This document shows, piece by piece, positions 10,069 through 21,641 of a stretch of DNA of 64,000 nucleotides. The stretch lies in the NCBI RefSeq assembly GCF_030269925.1, contig NC_085119.1, forward strand, positions 15,721,001 to 15,785,000, read 5' to 3'. Position 1 is the first letter of the stretch, and each line of letters begins with the position of its first letter. The notes under the pieces were generated by a model. The model had not been told where the DNA came from, ran no database searches, and was given only the letters and a program-made list of their open reading frames with translations. Source of the stretch: Bombyx mori (Eukaryota > Arthropoda > Insecta > Lepidoptera > Bombycidae). Position numbers and translations under genes: made by a program.

Positions 10069-12811
10069 TATAAAATATTTAATTCTATTAATCTCCGAGT
10101 GTTATGGCATGTCTCAAGCCTGCAAGAATGAATGCTCCCATCATGTCTAGTTCTAACTGCGAAGCAGCCACAAATACAAGTTTTCAGGGTAGGAGAGCTT
10201 TTAAGCAAGGCCATTGAGACTACTGCCTCATGTCTCAAAGTAGATAGCATTCACATTTTTATGTTTATGTTCACGCTTTGTCACTTTGTGAATGTACTCT
10301 GAAAATCTCGACACTCGCCTCAGCAAATACTCTAAGCTTTTAAACATCAACTGTCAGTGATATCAAAAGATGAAGTGAATTTAATTAATTAAATTATACT
10401 CAATAGTTAGGAAAGCGAGCATAACAAAATAATATTCCATTTTCAAATATCTAGAACGTACCGCCTGTGTCAAGAGCCGAGCTAACTCTGAAGTAACAGT
10501 ACGCAAGTGAAATAGCTCACTAATTAGAAGGTAGAACTCATAAGTCAGACTTCAAGATTCGATTTAGCAAAGCACTTACTGTATCCTCGACAGTATTAGT
10601 CTATAGTTAGCAATATTGAAATTTTATTTAAATTTATTTCATCATCATCAATATGGTTGGTATGAACAATTGCGAAAAAATACGGAAGCGTTTTTGTTCT
10701 CTGCTTGATTACTGGATGGAACAATGCAGTGCAAGTCCAGTGGTTTCCTAGCTGAGTCCTATAGTAATTATGGTTTCCGGTATGGTACCTCTTATGTCGT
10801 ACATGCCGTGGCATACTACGCAGTATCACGACGGGGTCACCAATGTTGAATCTGTGCTTATATAGAGCGTGTATATATTATGTAGGGTCATAATTATTAA
10901 CAAGACACGACAGTTTGCAACCTGTTTTTTGTACGACGACTCGACATAGACTGTACTAAGCTAAGCCCGCTACACTCGAAAGCCTCTACGTCAGTAAACA
11001 ATATTAATGTGAATGCTCAAGTGGGTGCTCTAATATTGCGTTGAAATAACTACAAAATATATGTTGGAAGATCGTTGAAAGCGCAGGCGTGATACAACAT
11101 GTAATTTGGATGAAATACTACGGCAAAATTTAAAAACACGCTGATATAGCAAACCGAACTAACAATTATTTTCATCCTATCCTTATCCTGTTCATACTAG
11201 TTAGGATGTTAGAGCGCAGTTACGAGATTATCGTGTTATAATCAATCCATTAGCTGTGTGCAAATTTTCAAGTTAATCGGATAGACCTTGATGTTAGTGA
11301 AAATAACATTCGAAGATTATGTTACATACAAACATAATTATGTCTTTTTGCTAAAGAAAGGTTTTTTTTTTTCATTAATATATTTTGTACACATAGCTGT
11401 TAGAAGAAACACGACAATAAGGATACAGAGTACAAGGGCACTAGTTATCCGTTTTATTATTATTTATTATATTAATTATTATTAATTTAAAATTAAAAAT
11501 TAAAATAAAATGTTTAAAAAAAAAAAAAGTTAATTTATTATTTTTATTTTTATTATCAGATTATTATCAGTTTTATTTGAGCACATGCGGTTAATTGACA
11601 CTTTATCATTAAGTTGTACCAAAAAAAAATTATTTAAAACATCAAAGTAAAGCCTACACATATCGCCCTTGATGTCTCGGGCTGCATCCAAAGGCGGCGT
11701 TAATTAGAAGAAGTTAAAAACGCGGCACGTTTAATTTTATACTATTTAGAATGTGTAGAAGACGTGAGCTTAAATTTTCCCAGCGGAAACTTAATAAGGA
11801 AAGCTAGAGAAAATTAAATAGCTTTTAATTAAATGCTATTAATGCTTACGAACAGGTTTTGACCTAGATGCTAATTATTATTTTATTTACATTAAAATAA
11901 TTAATAATGGGCAGACACGTACAAGTCCCATAAAGATAAGTAAAGTTACAAGGCCTACTCTCTGTCTGTCTATTTTTCTTTTTGACATTATATTATATTG
12001 ATATTATCAAAATTAAATCCCAGAGTAATAAGAAATATGAGTATAAAAGCACCTCTATTTTCTTTCTCTTCATAAATTCTAAACATTAAAAAAAAAAAAA
12101 CAATTTTCTCCACAAATTCTACTCCCTGATCGATACACACGAATTTCGATAAAAATTCCATTGTCTCTTATTCCAATAATAGCTGTTATTCCTTTTGGAA
12201 TTTCACGCTGTCACTTCCAGCACGTAGAGCACAGCTCGTACGATATGATTCCTAGTACGAAAGACTACGCCTTTAGAATTGCAACATCATAAAACATCGC
12301 TTTTAAGCCAATCTCGAAAACAAGCTACTATGAAACGGATACAACCGAAAATCGACCTTATTCGCTGAAGCTAAAAACGGTTTTCTGTTAGCCGTCGCAT
12401 CTTACGTGGTCACACGTAAATCTACCCACGCACGGAGGTAATATAAAGCACGTTGTAATGGTCACTAAAACTTTTCTAATGATTGCGACGTCCCAAAACT
12501 GTCTCCTGAGAGGGAAGTTCCAGTAAAATATTTATGATTTTTGGCGCTCGTGGCATGTTTTTGTTGGTTTATTATTGCCATTTCCCCGAATATAATGTAT
12601 TGGATAGTGAATTATATGTGTTGTTCGGATCCGACCCGAGATTTGGTGTTACGGTAACGATATGAGGGAAATTGATTTGGAAGCGCCTATAACTTTATCG
12701 ATTTGATGTCAAAATTTATGTTCTCTAATTGATTTCGAAAGGATTAAGGAGATAGGAAAAGATAGAGGAGGAAAAGAGATAGACAAATATGGTAGAGCGT
12801 CTTATGATCCT
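10069..12811. other. AT-rich DNA, no gene recognised
   Basis: No known repeat and no convincing gene was seen in this 2.7-kb stretch. Two patches are richer in G+C and CpG: about 10690-10860 and about 12320-12520. They could be conserved non-coding DNA, but that needs comparison with other moths. Confidence 0.5.
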
Positions 12812-12981
12812 GTTAGGGTAGGTACCACTACGCTACCTATTTCTGCCGTGAAATAATAATATGGTTTAAAGAGTGGGGGGTAGCCATTGTACTACAAAAC
12901 TGAGACTTATATCTCATAAGTCCTAAGACGGGTGACAGCATTTACATTGTTGATGTCTATGGGCTCCAATGACCGCTTCTA
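12812..12981 (+). repeat. Bm1 SINE fragment
   Basis: The copy runs from the GGGTAGGTACCACTACGC region to ATGTCTATGGGCTCCA. It has a deletion around the GCAGTAATGCG segment and lacks the 3' tail. Confidence 0.85.
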
Positions 12982-13482
12982 AAGAAATGGAAAAAGTGCG
13001 TACTCACTCGCATTTCGAAGGTTCTCTAAACCGGTTTCAAATATAAACGATCTTGGTCAAGAAAATATCTCCGAAATTGCAGCCACAAGTATCAAGATTC
13101 CCCTACAGCGACACGATCTGAGAAAAAGAAAAACTACAAAACGAAGACATTCGTGAAGTCAACGTAAATCCAATCTTCTTTATAGATGTTGCAATGGAAA
13201 CAAAAGTATGTCTCCCAAAGGCGTGGAAGTGATTTTTTTCGAAGACTCCCAAAGTAAATCTAAAACAGCCGTAGTCCTTGGCTTGTCTATAAAAAGTTTT
13301 ATTTCGTGATCCTGCTTCGAATTAACAAAACAAATATAATAATATCCAAAATTAAAACCACTTTTACGATTCATTCTGGACGCTGCAATCACGATAACTA
13401 TAATAATAATTGGAATAAATTGGAAACGTCGAAATTAATAATTGCGAGATTAAACCGTAAAACTATATTATTATTTTTTATT
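12982..13482. other. AT-rich DNA, nothing recognised
   Basis: Two overlapping frames of 64-70 codons on opposite strands are present but neither resembles a known protein. Confidence 0.45.
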
Positions 13483-13726
13483 ATTTTTATTATTGCTTAG
13501 ATGGGTGGACGAGCTCACAGCCCACCTGATGTTTACCGGGTTACCGGAGCCCAGACATCTACGACGTAAATGCGCCACCCACCTTGCGATATAAGTTCTA
13601 AGGTCTCAGTATAGTTACAACGGTTCCCCCCCCCCCTTCGAACCGAAACGCATTACTGCTTCACGGCGGAAATAGGCGGGGTGGTGGTACCTACCCGTGC
13701 GGACTCACAAGAGGTCCTACCACCAG
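13483..13726 (-). repeat. Bm1 SINE, 5'-truncated
   Basis: A full body runs from the T-rich complement of the tail (TATTGCTTAGATGGG) to CTACCACCAG. A run of ten C at about 13627-13636 replaces the usual GGCTGCCCCACCC region. The tRNA-like head is absent. Confidence 0.93.
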
Positions 13727-14137
13727 ATTACTTTTAATTTGTGTACACGACTCGCGAAATTAGTAAATAGAAAATATCAAAACTTTACATTTTCACATTC
13801 TAATAAAAAAATATTTAAACTTTTTGTTATTGATATTCTTTAGGCGAAATTTAGGCACATTTTGAGTTCTACTGTCATATTGAATTGACGTAACAGCGAC
13901 TGTCAACTATTAATAATATAATAATTTGTAACAAAACAAACAGTTCAAACTCTGAATTTTTTGGGTGACTGCCTTTTTAGTCTGGGAGCTAGTGAACTCA
14001 ATTACTGTACTGCCTACTTCGAGCTCGATTCTGATTCAATATTTTTGTTTTGAGATGTTTGATCTTCTAAGATGATTATATCCAAAACTGCGATCAGCAT
14101 TTACTAATGACAAAGAGTATTATAAGTCGCGTAAGTA
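13727..14137. other. AT-rich DNA, nothing recognised
   Basis: No repeat or gene was recognised. Confidence 0.45.
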
Positions 14138-14275
14138 GGTACCGGCATGCTGTCTCATTCTGCGGACTTCACCTCATATCTCAAGGCGACTACTGCAGCA
14201 GGGATATTTATAGGCTCAGATAACCACTTATTATCAGGTGGACCGTAAATTCGTTCACATATGTACGCAGTTAAA
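14138..14275 (+). repeat. Diverged Bm1 fragment
   Basis: The landmarks GGTACCGGCATGCTG, CCTCATATCTCAAGG, TTTATAGGCTC, and AACCACTTATTATCAGGTGG appear in order with an internal deletion. Confidence 0.65.
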
Positions 14276-15713
14276 TAACGTAGTCCGGGTCTATTTTTTT
14301 TCTATGGTATTCCATATTCTATTGGTAAGCTCCGACATTTACGACTTAGAAGAATTTTTTACCTATTTATTACGCACTGTTATTCTTTAATCATGAAAGT
14401 TGTTCTGAGCAAACCTTAAATCTTTTTAACGTTACACTGAGCGTATTTATTTCGGCTAAAGCTTTTGCTGTCACAAAATCAAACCCTCTTTGTGATTTTG
14501 AACACACCAAAACAAGCCTGCACACCGCCAAATCACCCAAAATCGGTAATACATATTTATCACGCCCCATTGAAAATCCAATACTTAAACTTTACGACTG
14601 TATTCCGCGGCGGTCGTAATTCGGAGATAAAATGTAAAAAAAAAAAAAAAATTAAAACCCATGCTTGGCGCGGCCACGAAAAACGCTAATTCCGCATTTC
14701 GCAACAGCAGAACCGCACATTAACTAAAACCGTGTAACGCGTTGCCGCCGTGCCAAAAACGCAACGGATACGCAGCTCGGACCAGATAATACCGCAAACC
14801 GTTCGTTGTAATTTACACACACGGCCGTTACGTTTGTGAACAAAAAAAAAAAAAACAAAAAAAAACTCCCGAAATCCCATTTAATCGGTAATTTGTGTGA
14901 TAGGAGTGAATGGGATTATTATGTTTCCGTGTTTCGGTTTTTTTTTTTTTTTTTGTACCAATTTAAATACGTTCGGATTAACGGGATACCGAGTCAGGGG
15001 TAGATTTTTGATAATGGCGTGTTGTTATTAATGAGCAGATCCGGATGTTTGTCGGCTTGAATCTACTGCTACATTTTCCGTATTACCCGTCCGTAGTAAC
15101 AGAATCCTCATATTATGTTTTCCTACCAAATATCACCAAATTCTTGTAGCAATGGAAACGAATATCCAGCTTACTGCTTCCTTCGCAGTTATTCCTTCAC
15201 AGACGTCCATGGGACTGGTTACAATGTTGACTGCGGTCAACTTTTGACCTTTTTGTGTCTCAAAGGAAGAGTGAAGCTCGCATTGGTGTCTAGAGATCGT
15301 GTGTGAGTAAGCTAGTACGCTAATGGCTAAAACACTCTTTATTCATTTTACAGTTATTTAAAAACATGTTAACACGTGTTAATATTGTTAGAAGCCTAAG
15401 CTTATTCCAATGAACTCAAATAGAGCTTAGGATGCAGCAACGCATAGATAAAATCTATTATACTCTATCTACTAACGGTTTCATCTGAGCTTATTTAATT
15501 CAAAGGAATGTATCGCATATCAATATGAATGAATGAATAAATTTTTTGCACGAGAGAAATATGTAAAAAAATTGAAATATTATATAAAAATAGCTTGGTA
15601 AGTAATGGCACCGATCCGATTTGCCGTTACAGCCCGAAACAAGAATAACAAAATTTTCTCATAACTATATTCATAAGAATTTAAGCAATATGCATTGCTA
15701 GATACGATTTATA
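14276..15713. other. Non-repeat DNA with a CpG-rich block
   Basis: The block at about 14560-14880 is unusually rich in CpG for this window (GGCGCGGCCACG, TAACGCGTTGCCGCCG). It is not one of the repeat families seen here. It contains A-runs and overlapping short frames on both strands but no recognisable protein. A 63-codon frame at 15115-15306 is also unrecognised. This is a candidate for conserved non-coding or promoter-like DNA. Confidence 0.35.
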
Positions 15714-16443
15714 CTGGTGGTAGTACGTCTTGTGAGTCCGCACGGGTAGGTACCGCCACCCTGCCTATTTCTGCCGTGAAGCAGTAATGTGTTTCGGTTT
15801 GAAGGGTGGGGCAGCCGTTGTAACTAACTATTAAAGGGCTTAGGTCAGCAGGAATTAAATAGTGCGTCACTTTACACTAACAGCTTGTATTTATTTCCAC
15901 TTTTCACTTACAGAGTAATTTTACAGTGATCGTGCTTACACTTTCAACTCTCTGTCGAGAATGAATGCTACCTCGGTGTGCTCGAATATAATATATTGTC
16001 TGATCGCCCCACCACAACGGAATGGTGGTGCGATCGACGTCACTAGACGAGTGAAGTCAACCGAGTCAATTGAACAATTATTTAAAATTATTATTAAGTT
16101 AAAATAAATTCAGTTAATTATATCTGAGATACTATTATCTATTTCTAGAAGTAATTTAGATTAGTTTTAAACATATTTATCGAGATTTAAATCAACATCA
16201 TCGGATATGCGTAGCAACTAAGCCTACACGACAGCAGACTTTATTATAATTTATGTGATATTTATGTGATATCTTCGGAACTTGTATTATGTACTTATAA
16301 ATACCTAACACTATATTGAGACCTTAGAACTTATATCTCAAGGTGGGTGGCGCATTTACGTTGTAGATGTCTATGGGCTCCAGTAACCACTTAACACCAG
16401 GTGGGCTGTGAGCTCGTTCACCCATCGAAGCAATAAAAAAAAG
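15714..16443 (+). repeat. Bm1 SINE split by an insertion
   Basis: The first part (15714-15827) stops at GCCGTTGTAACTA and the second (16311-16443) resumes at CTATATTGAGACC and continues to the A-rich tail. Removing the middle restores the Bm1 consensus, so the 483 bases between are an insertion. Confidence 0.92.
15828..16310 (-). mobile_element. Probable solo LTR inserted in Bm1
   Basis: Read on the minus strand, the insert begins TGTTAGGTATTTAT and ends CCCTTTAATAG. It carries a polyadenylation-type AATAAA (about 15890) followed by a GT-rich run. CTAA and CTAT flank it as a probable 4-bp target duplication. The TGTTA start, length of 483 bases and clean 4-bp flanks suggest an LTR. The 3' end does not finish in CA, so assignment is not certain. 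No copy of it occurs elsewhere in the window. Confidence 0.55.
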
Positions 16444-17131
16444 ATATAAGCAATTTCGGTACATTGTCGTATACAACTTAAGTAATATGCATTGCACATG
16501 AAATGTACATTACTTAAATACATTCACCATAAACTCCTCCCTATGATCGATATAGCATCTCCATATATAGTAATCTTAGCTCAATGTATGATACAATGAT
16601 ACATATACCATAAAGTAAAATCGACTCTATATAAGTAATATGTATGTTTGTATGCACATATGTATATGCACTACATTAATCAGAACACAGCAAATGCCTA
16701 ATTAAAAATCTTATTATATATAAACTAAAAATAAAATAAATAAACTCGAATGAATTCACACACACATAGTAAATTATAGAGAACAAAAATGCAAACCGAG
16801 AAATAATGATGCAAATAATAAACCCGGAATCTCCAAAGTAATGCTGCTCTTTATTTGGCTCAAAATTTAACACCACTTCAATAAACAAGATTCAAGTGAT
16901 ACTTAAAGCATTTAAGAGCGTCGATAACATAAAATGGTAGAGTTTCAACCATCTCTTATAACTTTCGAATTTCTTGGTAGCGTTCGAGAAAATTTTCCGA
17001 TCAACCTCTTAGAATGAATGGTAGAGTCAAGTAGAGTTTACTATGAACCGGATTTAGAAATATTTGAAACTATGCTGGGTTTTATTGGTAGAGTAGAAGC
17101 AAGGAGAACCAAGCTAATGCTAAGCGGTTAT
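16444..17131. other. AT-rich DNA, nothing recognised
   Basis: An imperfect inverted repeat (arms 16478-16492 and 16503-16517, 13 of 15 matching) is the only structure noted. Confidence 0.45.
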
Positions 17132-17240
17132 TAGAGTTCATAGATATAGTGTGAACGTGATCAAAGCCTTAACTTTATACTTTAACAGCCCTACTCTTCA
17201 GAGACGAAAAGTATCACTGCTTCACCACAATGATTGGTAA
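17132..17240 (+). repeat. Two-copy repeat, copy 1
   Basis: About 109 bases from TAGAGTTCATAGAT to CAATGATTGGTAA recur at 18944-19052 with roughly 80% identity. The family is unknown to me. Confidence 0.75.
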
Positions 17241-17278
17241 AGTCGCACGACCTACCCGTGAAAACCCAAAATACATAC

Positions 17279-17635
17279 TTTAATACCGGTAAGAGTAACG
17301 CCATCTATCGCCGAATAGCCGAATTAATATCGGAGAATCTAGTAGCATCTAGAACGCTTGAAAAGTACAACGCCATCTATTGTCAGACAGCGGAAACACA
17401 CAATACTCGACTTTTGTGAAATATTCTCGATAATTCTAGGGATGTGGTATAGGCTATAAAAGCGTTGCAGAGATGGCTTACAGTTAGCAATCGGCACTAC
17501 TGGAAGCGAAACAACGAACCTGAAACGAAGCGGAAGAAGCGAATAGAGAATTTTAAAGTGTTTGTGAAGTGCTAATACAGTGTTAAGTTGTACTTTGGTG
17601 GAACATTTATTTATCCCGAACCCCAGCGCGTAACA
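17279..17635 (+). mobile_element. Solo LTR (copy 2)
   Basis: This copy matches the LTR at 3400 from its degraded start (TTTAATACCGG) to its intact end (CCCCAGCGCGTAACA). A TATA box (AGGCTATAAAAGCG) lies at about 17451-17464. ATAC at 17275-17278 and 17636-17639 is a perfect 4-bp target duplication. The motif around CGCCATCTAT is present twice in the upstream part (about 17299 and 17370). Internal genes are absent, as expected after recombination between two LTRs. Confidence 0.88.
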
Positions 17636-17685
17636 ATACGCTGGTAATGAATAAACCCATAATTTATTGGTAATAGTTCTTGTGA

Positions 17686-17800
17686 ACCCGTTCGGGTAGG
17701 TACCCAGATTCCACCCGTCCCTACTATAAAGTACTATATTTGTACTTGTACTATAAGTACTGAGACTTAGAACCCATATTTCTAGATTAGCGGCGCAAAA
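17686..17800 (+). repeat. Diverged Bm1 fragment
   Basis: CTTGTGAACCCGTTCGGGTAGG is followed by a shortened middle and ACTGAGACTTAGAACCCATA. The copy is old, with an AT-rich expansion replacing the GCAGTAATGCG region. Confidence 0.65.
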
Positions 17801-18096
17801 AATCCTTCAGCTTTAATACGAACCACACATTATGACTTCTTCGTGGGATTCATTCTTGTACACACTAAGCTGGACTTATATCACCAGTTCCTAAAGCAGT
17901 ATAGATGCTTACACACATGGTCGTATGTTTTGGTTAAAACATTATCTACTTCATAATTCCGGCTAACAAAGCTTATCACGGTTTATGCATAAGTAACGAG
18001 ATACCAGTCGTTGCGTATAAAGGACTGCCCTTTAATATATAAAGAACATGGAGCTACGAAAATAACTAATCGAGGCTTTAAATTTGGAGGTGCCAA
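17801..18096. other. AT-rich spacer
   Basis: No gene or repeat was recognised. Confidence 0.45.
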
Positions 18097-18213
18097 TTTT
18101 TTTTTTTTATTGCCCTTGTAGGCAGACGAGCATACGGCCCACCTAATGGTGAGTGGTTAACGTCACCCATGGACTTCAACAATGCCAGGGGCAGAGCCAA
18201 GCCGCTGCCTACC
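18097..18213 (-). repeat. GGCAGCGGCTT-type SINE
   Basis: The complement of the unit runs from a poly(T) start to GCCGCTGCCTACC. The open frame across it is not a gene. Confidence 0.88.
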
Positions 18214-18450
18214 GAAAATTTAATGTTATAACCACGGTGATTGTTGAGTGCTATGACATGTCCTTTTTTGAACGAAGTACAAAATTCTCAGCGAAATGTA
18301 GCATTGTTTCACTAGTTCATATCAATTTTTTAGTTTATTTTAATTCTTTTTTTTATTATTTATCTATGTATTACGGTCATCATTCAACTCCAGGCAAGTC
18401 ATATGTACGCCTTGAGAAAGTGGAATATCCGAAAAGGCGAGTGAAATATC

Positions 18451-18890
18451 TTTTTTTTTTTTATTGCTTAGATGTGTGGAAGAGCTCCTAGCCCACCTGG
18501 TGTTAAGTGGTTACTGGAGCCCATAGACATCTACAACGTAAATGCGCCACACACCTTGGGATATAGTTCTAAGGTCTCAGTATAGTCACAACGGCTGCCC
18601 CACCCTTCAAACCGAAACGCATTACTGCTTCACGGCAGAAATAGGCGGGGCGGTGGTACCTACCCGTGCGGACTCACAAGAGGTCCTACCACCAGTAATT
18701 ACGCAAATTATAATTTTGCGGGTTTGATTTTTATTGCACGATGTTATTCCTTCACCGTGGAAGTCAATCGTGAACATTTGCTGAGTACGTATTTCATTAG
18801 AAAAATTGGTACCCGCCAGCGGGATTCGAACACCGGTGCATCGCTCGATACGAAACACCGGACGTCTTTTCCTTTAGGCCACGACGACTT
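18451..18890 (-). repeat. Full-length Bm1 SINE
   Basis: On the minus strand the copy begins with the tRNA-like head (AAGTCGTCGTGGCC), has box B (GGTGTTCGAATCCC), then the middle domain and body, and ends in an A-rich tail. Its 440 bases are the expected full length. Short ATCT-like flanks may be the target duplication. Confidence 0.95.
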
Positions 18891-18943
18891 ATCTGCAATA
18901 CATACAAACTTCAAACAGAATTATTTCAGTCGCAAATGAATCT

Positions 18944-19052
18944 TAGAGTTCATAGATAAACAACGTGAATTTGACTAAAGCCTTTATTACACTTCAACAG
19001 CCCTGCTCTTCAAAAACGAATAGTATCACTGCTTCATAACAATGATTGATAA
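18944..19052 (+). repeat. Two-copy repeat, copy 2
   Basis: This matches 17132-17240. It follows the full-length Bm1 by about 50 bases, while copy 1 precedes a solo LTR. A tandem duplication later filled by insertions, or two copies of an unknown element, would both explain it. Confidence 0.75.
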
Positions 19053-19513
19053 TTTTTCTGTCAAACCTTTGGTTTTTTTTTTACTTTTTACTTTTATTGT
19101 ACTTAAATTGTACACCAATAATTAGATTATTAAATATCAAAAATAGGAAAAACGATCATATTAACTCGTATTTTCAGAATTTTAGAAATTTGTGTCGTCT
19201 TTATTAAAATTCGTTACTCGATGTTCGCGTCTGAGAAATAATTCATGGGTCCGCGGAGAACAAAGCGCGTATTAAAGGGGACGAGTTACACAAAACTAGC
19301 ACCCATTACATGTAATAATATGTGTCCCGCGAAACTAATTCTGGTTACAAATATATTTCTAACTAAGCACCAAGACAAAGACGAGAAATAACGTCATGTT
19401 CCTCTAGAATATTCGCAATTAGAGGTGGAACAAGTGATAGAGTTTTCTTGTTTCATTCTAATTTGTGATTGGTTTGTGTCGCTCCTATTATTGTTGGCTG
19501 GAAGAAAACTCAC
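19053..19513. other. Non-repeat AT-rich DNA
   Basis: No gene or repeat was recognised. The segment at about 19195-19330 is richer in CpG. Confidence 0.45.
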
Positions 19514-19700
19514 TTTTTTATTCCTTAAGTGGGTGTACGAGCTCACAGACCACCTGGTGTTATGTGGTTACTGGAGTCCATAGACATCTACGACGTAAAT
19601 GCGCCACCCACCTTGAGATATAAGTTATAAGGTCTCAAGTATAGTTACAACGGCTGCCCCACCCTTCAAACCGTAACTCGCAAGACGTCCTACCACCAGT
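19514..19700 (-). repeat. Bm1 SINE with internal deletion
   Basis: Tail and body are intact, but about 50 bases are lost between CCCTTCAAACCG and the terminal GTCCTACCACCAG. Confidence 0.9.
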
Positions 19701-20205
19701 AAATAATAAAGCACGCTTTTTTAATGATAATAATAACAATTATGTGGTTATTATATTACTATTAAATGCTATTTTGTAATGAAAACCACTTGTCCTTATC
19801 CTTATTTATGTCTAATACTATATATACTATGTAAATTAATAATTGTTTTATTCGCAAAATATTCTAAAAAGCTCTACCAGCATGCTGATATTGTACATGT
19901 TAGAATTGTATATTTTGTTGTAAATTATGTCAAACGAAATCTATCTTTCAGCCTATACAATAGACTATGATTTTGTTTGTTTATTGTATCGATAAAGAAA
20001 ACGTTCCGCGAGAAGTTGTAAAGAAGCAACCATTGCTGCAAAACAGAAGTCTATTTCCATTCAGGGCGTGCTTTGTACTGTATGTCCGTTCTATATTGAC
20101 CTTTCTTACTGGTGCAAACTGTAACTGGCCAAATCCAATGAATAGTTATAAGCCGTTTGTCAAAGCAGAAACTTGTAGCGATAGCTATCATAAAACATAG
20201 TATAT
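19701..20205. other. AT-rich DNA with two adjacent unrecognised frames
   Basis: Frames at 19779-19970 (63 codons) and 19967-20200 (77 codons) begin with ATG and overlap by a few bases. Neither resembles a family I know, so they are not called as genes. Confidence 0.3.
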
Positions 20206-20308
20206 AAATGCCACGACACACCTTGAAACATGAGTTCTAAGTCTTATTTTTTCAGTATAACAGCGACTCCAGCCTTTAAACCGAAACCGCTTCACGGCGG
20301 AAATGTGA
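20206..20308 (-). repeat. Diverged Bm1 fragment
   Basis: The order CACACCTTGAAACATGAG, AACAGCGACTCCAGCC, AAACCGAAACCGCTTCACGG fits a worn Bm1 in minus orientation. Confidence 0.65.
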
Positions 20309-20489
20309 CAGATCCCTGAATCGCGCTAACGACATTTTCAAAATACGTTTGCACTTGTATATTACGTGTTCCGAATTGGAACATTCGGGCCGTCGATCTA
20401 CCAAGCAATTTTATCCGCTCGGTAAAAGATTTTCACTAGATTCCTTCAAAAATTTTAGCGTGTATTTTAGTACAATTAGATAGAAATAG

Positions 20490-20892
20490 AAGTCGTGAAT
20501 AAGGATAACACGTCCGGTGCATGCGTGTTGAGCGATGCACCGATTTTCGAATCTCAGACGGGTACCAATTTTTCTAATGAAATACGTACTCAACAAATGT
20601 TCACGATTGACTTCCACGGCGAAGGAATAACATCGTGTGATAAAAATCCAATACGCAAAATTATAATTTGTCCACACGGATAGGTACCACCACCCTGCAT
20701 ATTTCTGCCGTGAAGCAGTAATGCGTTTCCGTTTGAAGGGTGGGGCAGCTGTTATAACTATACTTGAGACCTTAGAATTTATATCTCAAGGTGGGTGGCG
20801 CATTTACGTTGTAAATGTCTATGGGCTCCAGTAACCACACAACACCAGGTGGGCTGTGAGCTCGTTCCACGCATCTAAGCAATAAAAAAAAA
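20490..20892 (+). repeat. Near full-length Bm1 SINE
   Basis: The tRNA-like head is present but box A is damaged (AAGTCGTGAATAAGGATAAC). Box B reads TTTTCGAATCTC. About 35 bases at the head-body junction are missing (after ATAATTTG). The tail is AATAAAAAAAAA. Confidence 0.93.
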
Positions 20893-21218
20893 GTTCGGAA
20901 TCGTCTCTCTTATTGGGGGTGACCATGATGTGGTTAATCTAATTCGAGAGCATTAAGGCGATGCGCTGTGAGTTCGTCTGACGTTGTGTAAAACTAAAGA
21001 CGCACTGTTTAGCCTATCAGGCCGTTAACACTAGGCGCCCCCGACGGGGTTGTTCGAAGAGGATTTTTGCAAGAGCTGGGTTCGCTTCCTTCAGTTCAGG
21101 AGCGTTAAGTAGCCATTAGTGAAGTTGTTTACCGCCCACCCGAGGTGCCGCCCGGGGCAGAGCGGCCTTTTATTGCCGGCCGAAATGTTTCCGTGAAACG
21201 TGTAACGTTTTCAAATTT
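20893..21218. other. GC-rich segment of unknown origin
   Basis: The part at about 21010-21180 (CGCCCCCGACGGGG, CACCCGAGGTGCCGCCCGG) is the most GC-rich non-SINE stretch nearby. It may be part of a LINE I do not recognise. Confidence 0.3.
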
Positions 21219-21414
21219 CACAGTGACATGTATATTTTGTTAAAGGACAACTTTTTTTTTAGGTATTTATTGATTCAGGTGATTGTATAGCGTATTGCAA
21301 GTACCAACTTTTGGGTGTCAGATGTATAAATTAAACAGACTAACTTTATTCGCTCTCTGATTCAATATGCCAATTTTACTATGATGCGTCTTATTCAAGT
21401 ACTCTTTTCCGACT
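21219..21414 (+). repeat. Long direct repeat, left copy
   Basis: About 196 bases from CACAGTGACAT to the CGACT before the LINE tail are repeated at 21642-21824 with roughly 90% identity. The two copies exactly flank a LINE 3' end. Confidence 0.85.
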
Positions 21415-21641
21415 TTCTTTTTCCTACCTATGCTGATAGCCTTGAGAGGCTATTTCAGCTTCACCCTAACGTTTGTAGGTGAGCTCACGAGGCTCAAACC
21501 GGAGAGTTGCTAACACGTACCCTAGCAAGAGCAGTGCTTCGCAGAATCTACCACCGGATCGGAAACGCGACCCACTGAGAAGATCCGGCGAGAAACTCAG
21601 TGGGCTGTGTCTATGGGTTCGACGAGGACGGTGACCGGGGC
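21415..21641 (-). mobile_element. Jockey-type LINE 3' end
   Basis: On the minus strand the fragment runs from CCGGTCACCGTCC to GGCTATCAGCATAGGTAGG and an A-rich end. It equals the 3' untranslated region attached to the reverse-transcriptase frame at 50407-51015. A segment of about 35 bases present in other copies is missing. The open frame across it is not coding. Confidence 0.85.

Noticed and set aside
15680..16495. 18-base near-identical flanks (TTAAGCAATATGCATTGC) of the split Bm1 as target duplication
   Set aside because: They are 17-35 bases away from the Bm1 edges and internally palindromic, so they are not a clean duplication.
18542..18939. Overlapping 61-78-codon frames on both strands
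   Set aside because: All lie in a full-length Bm1 SINE.
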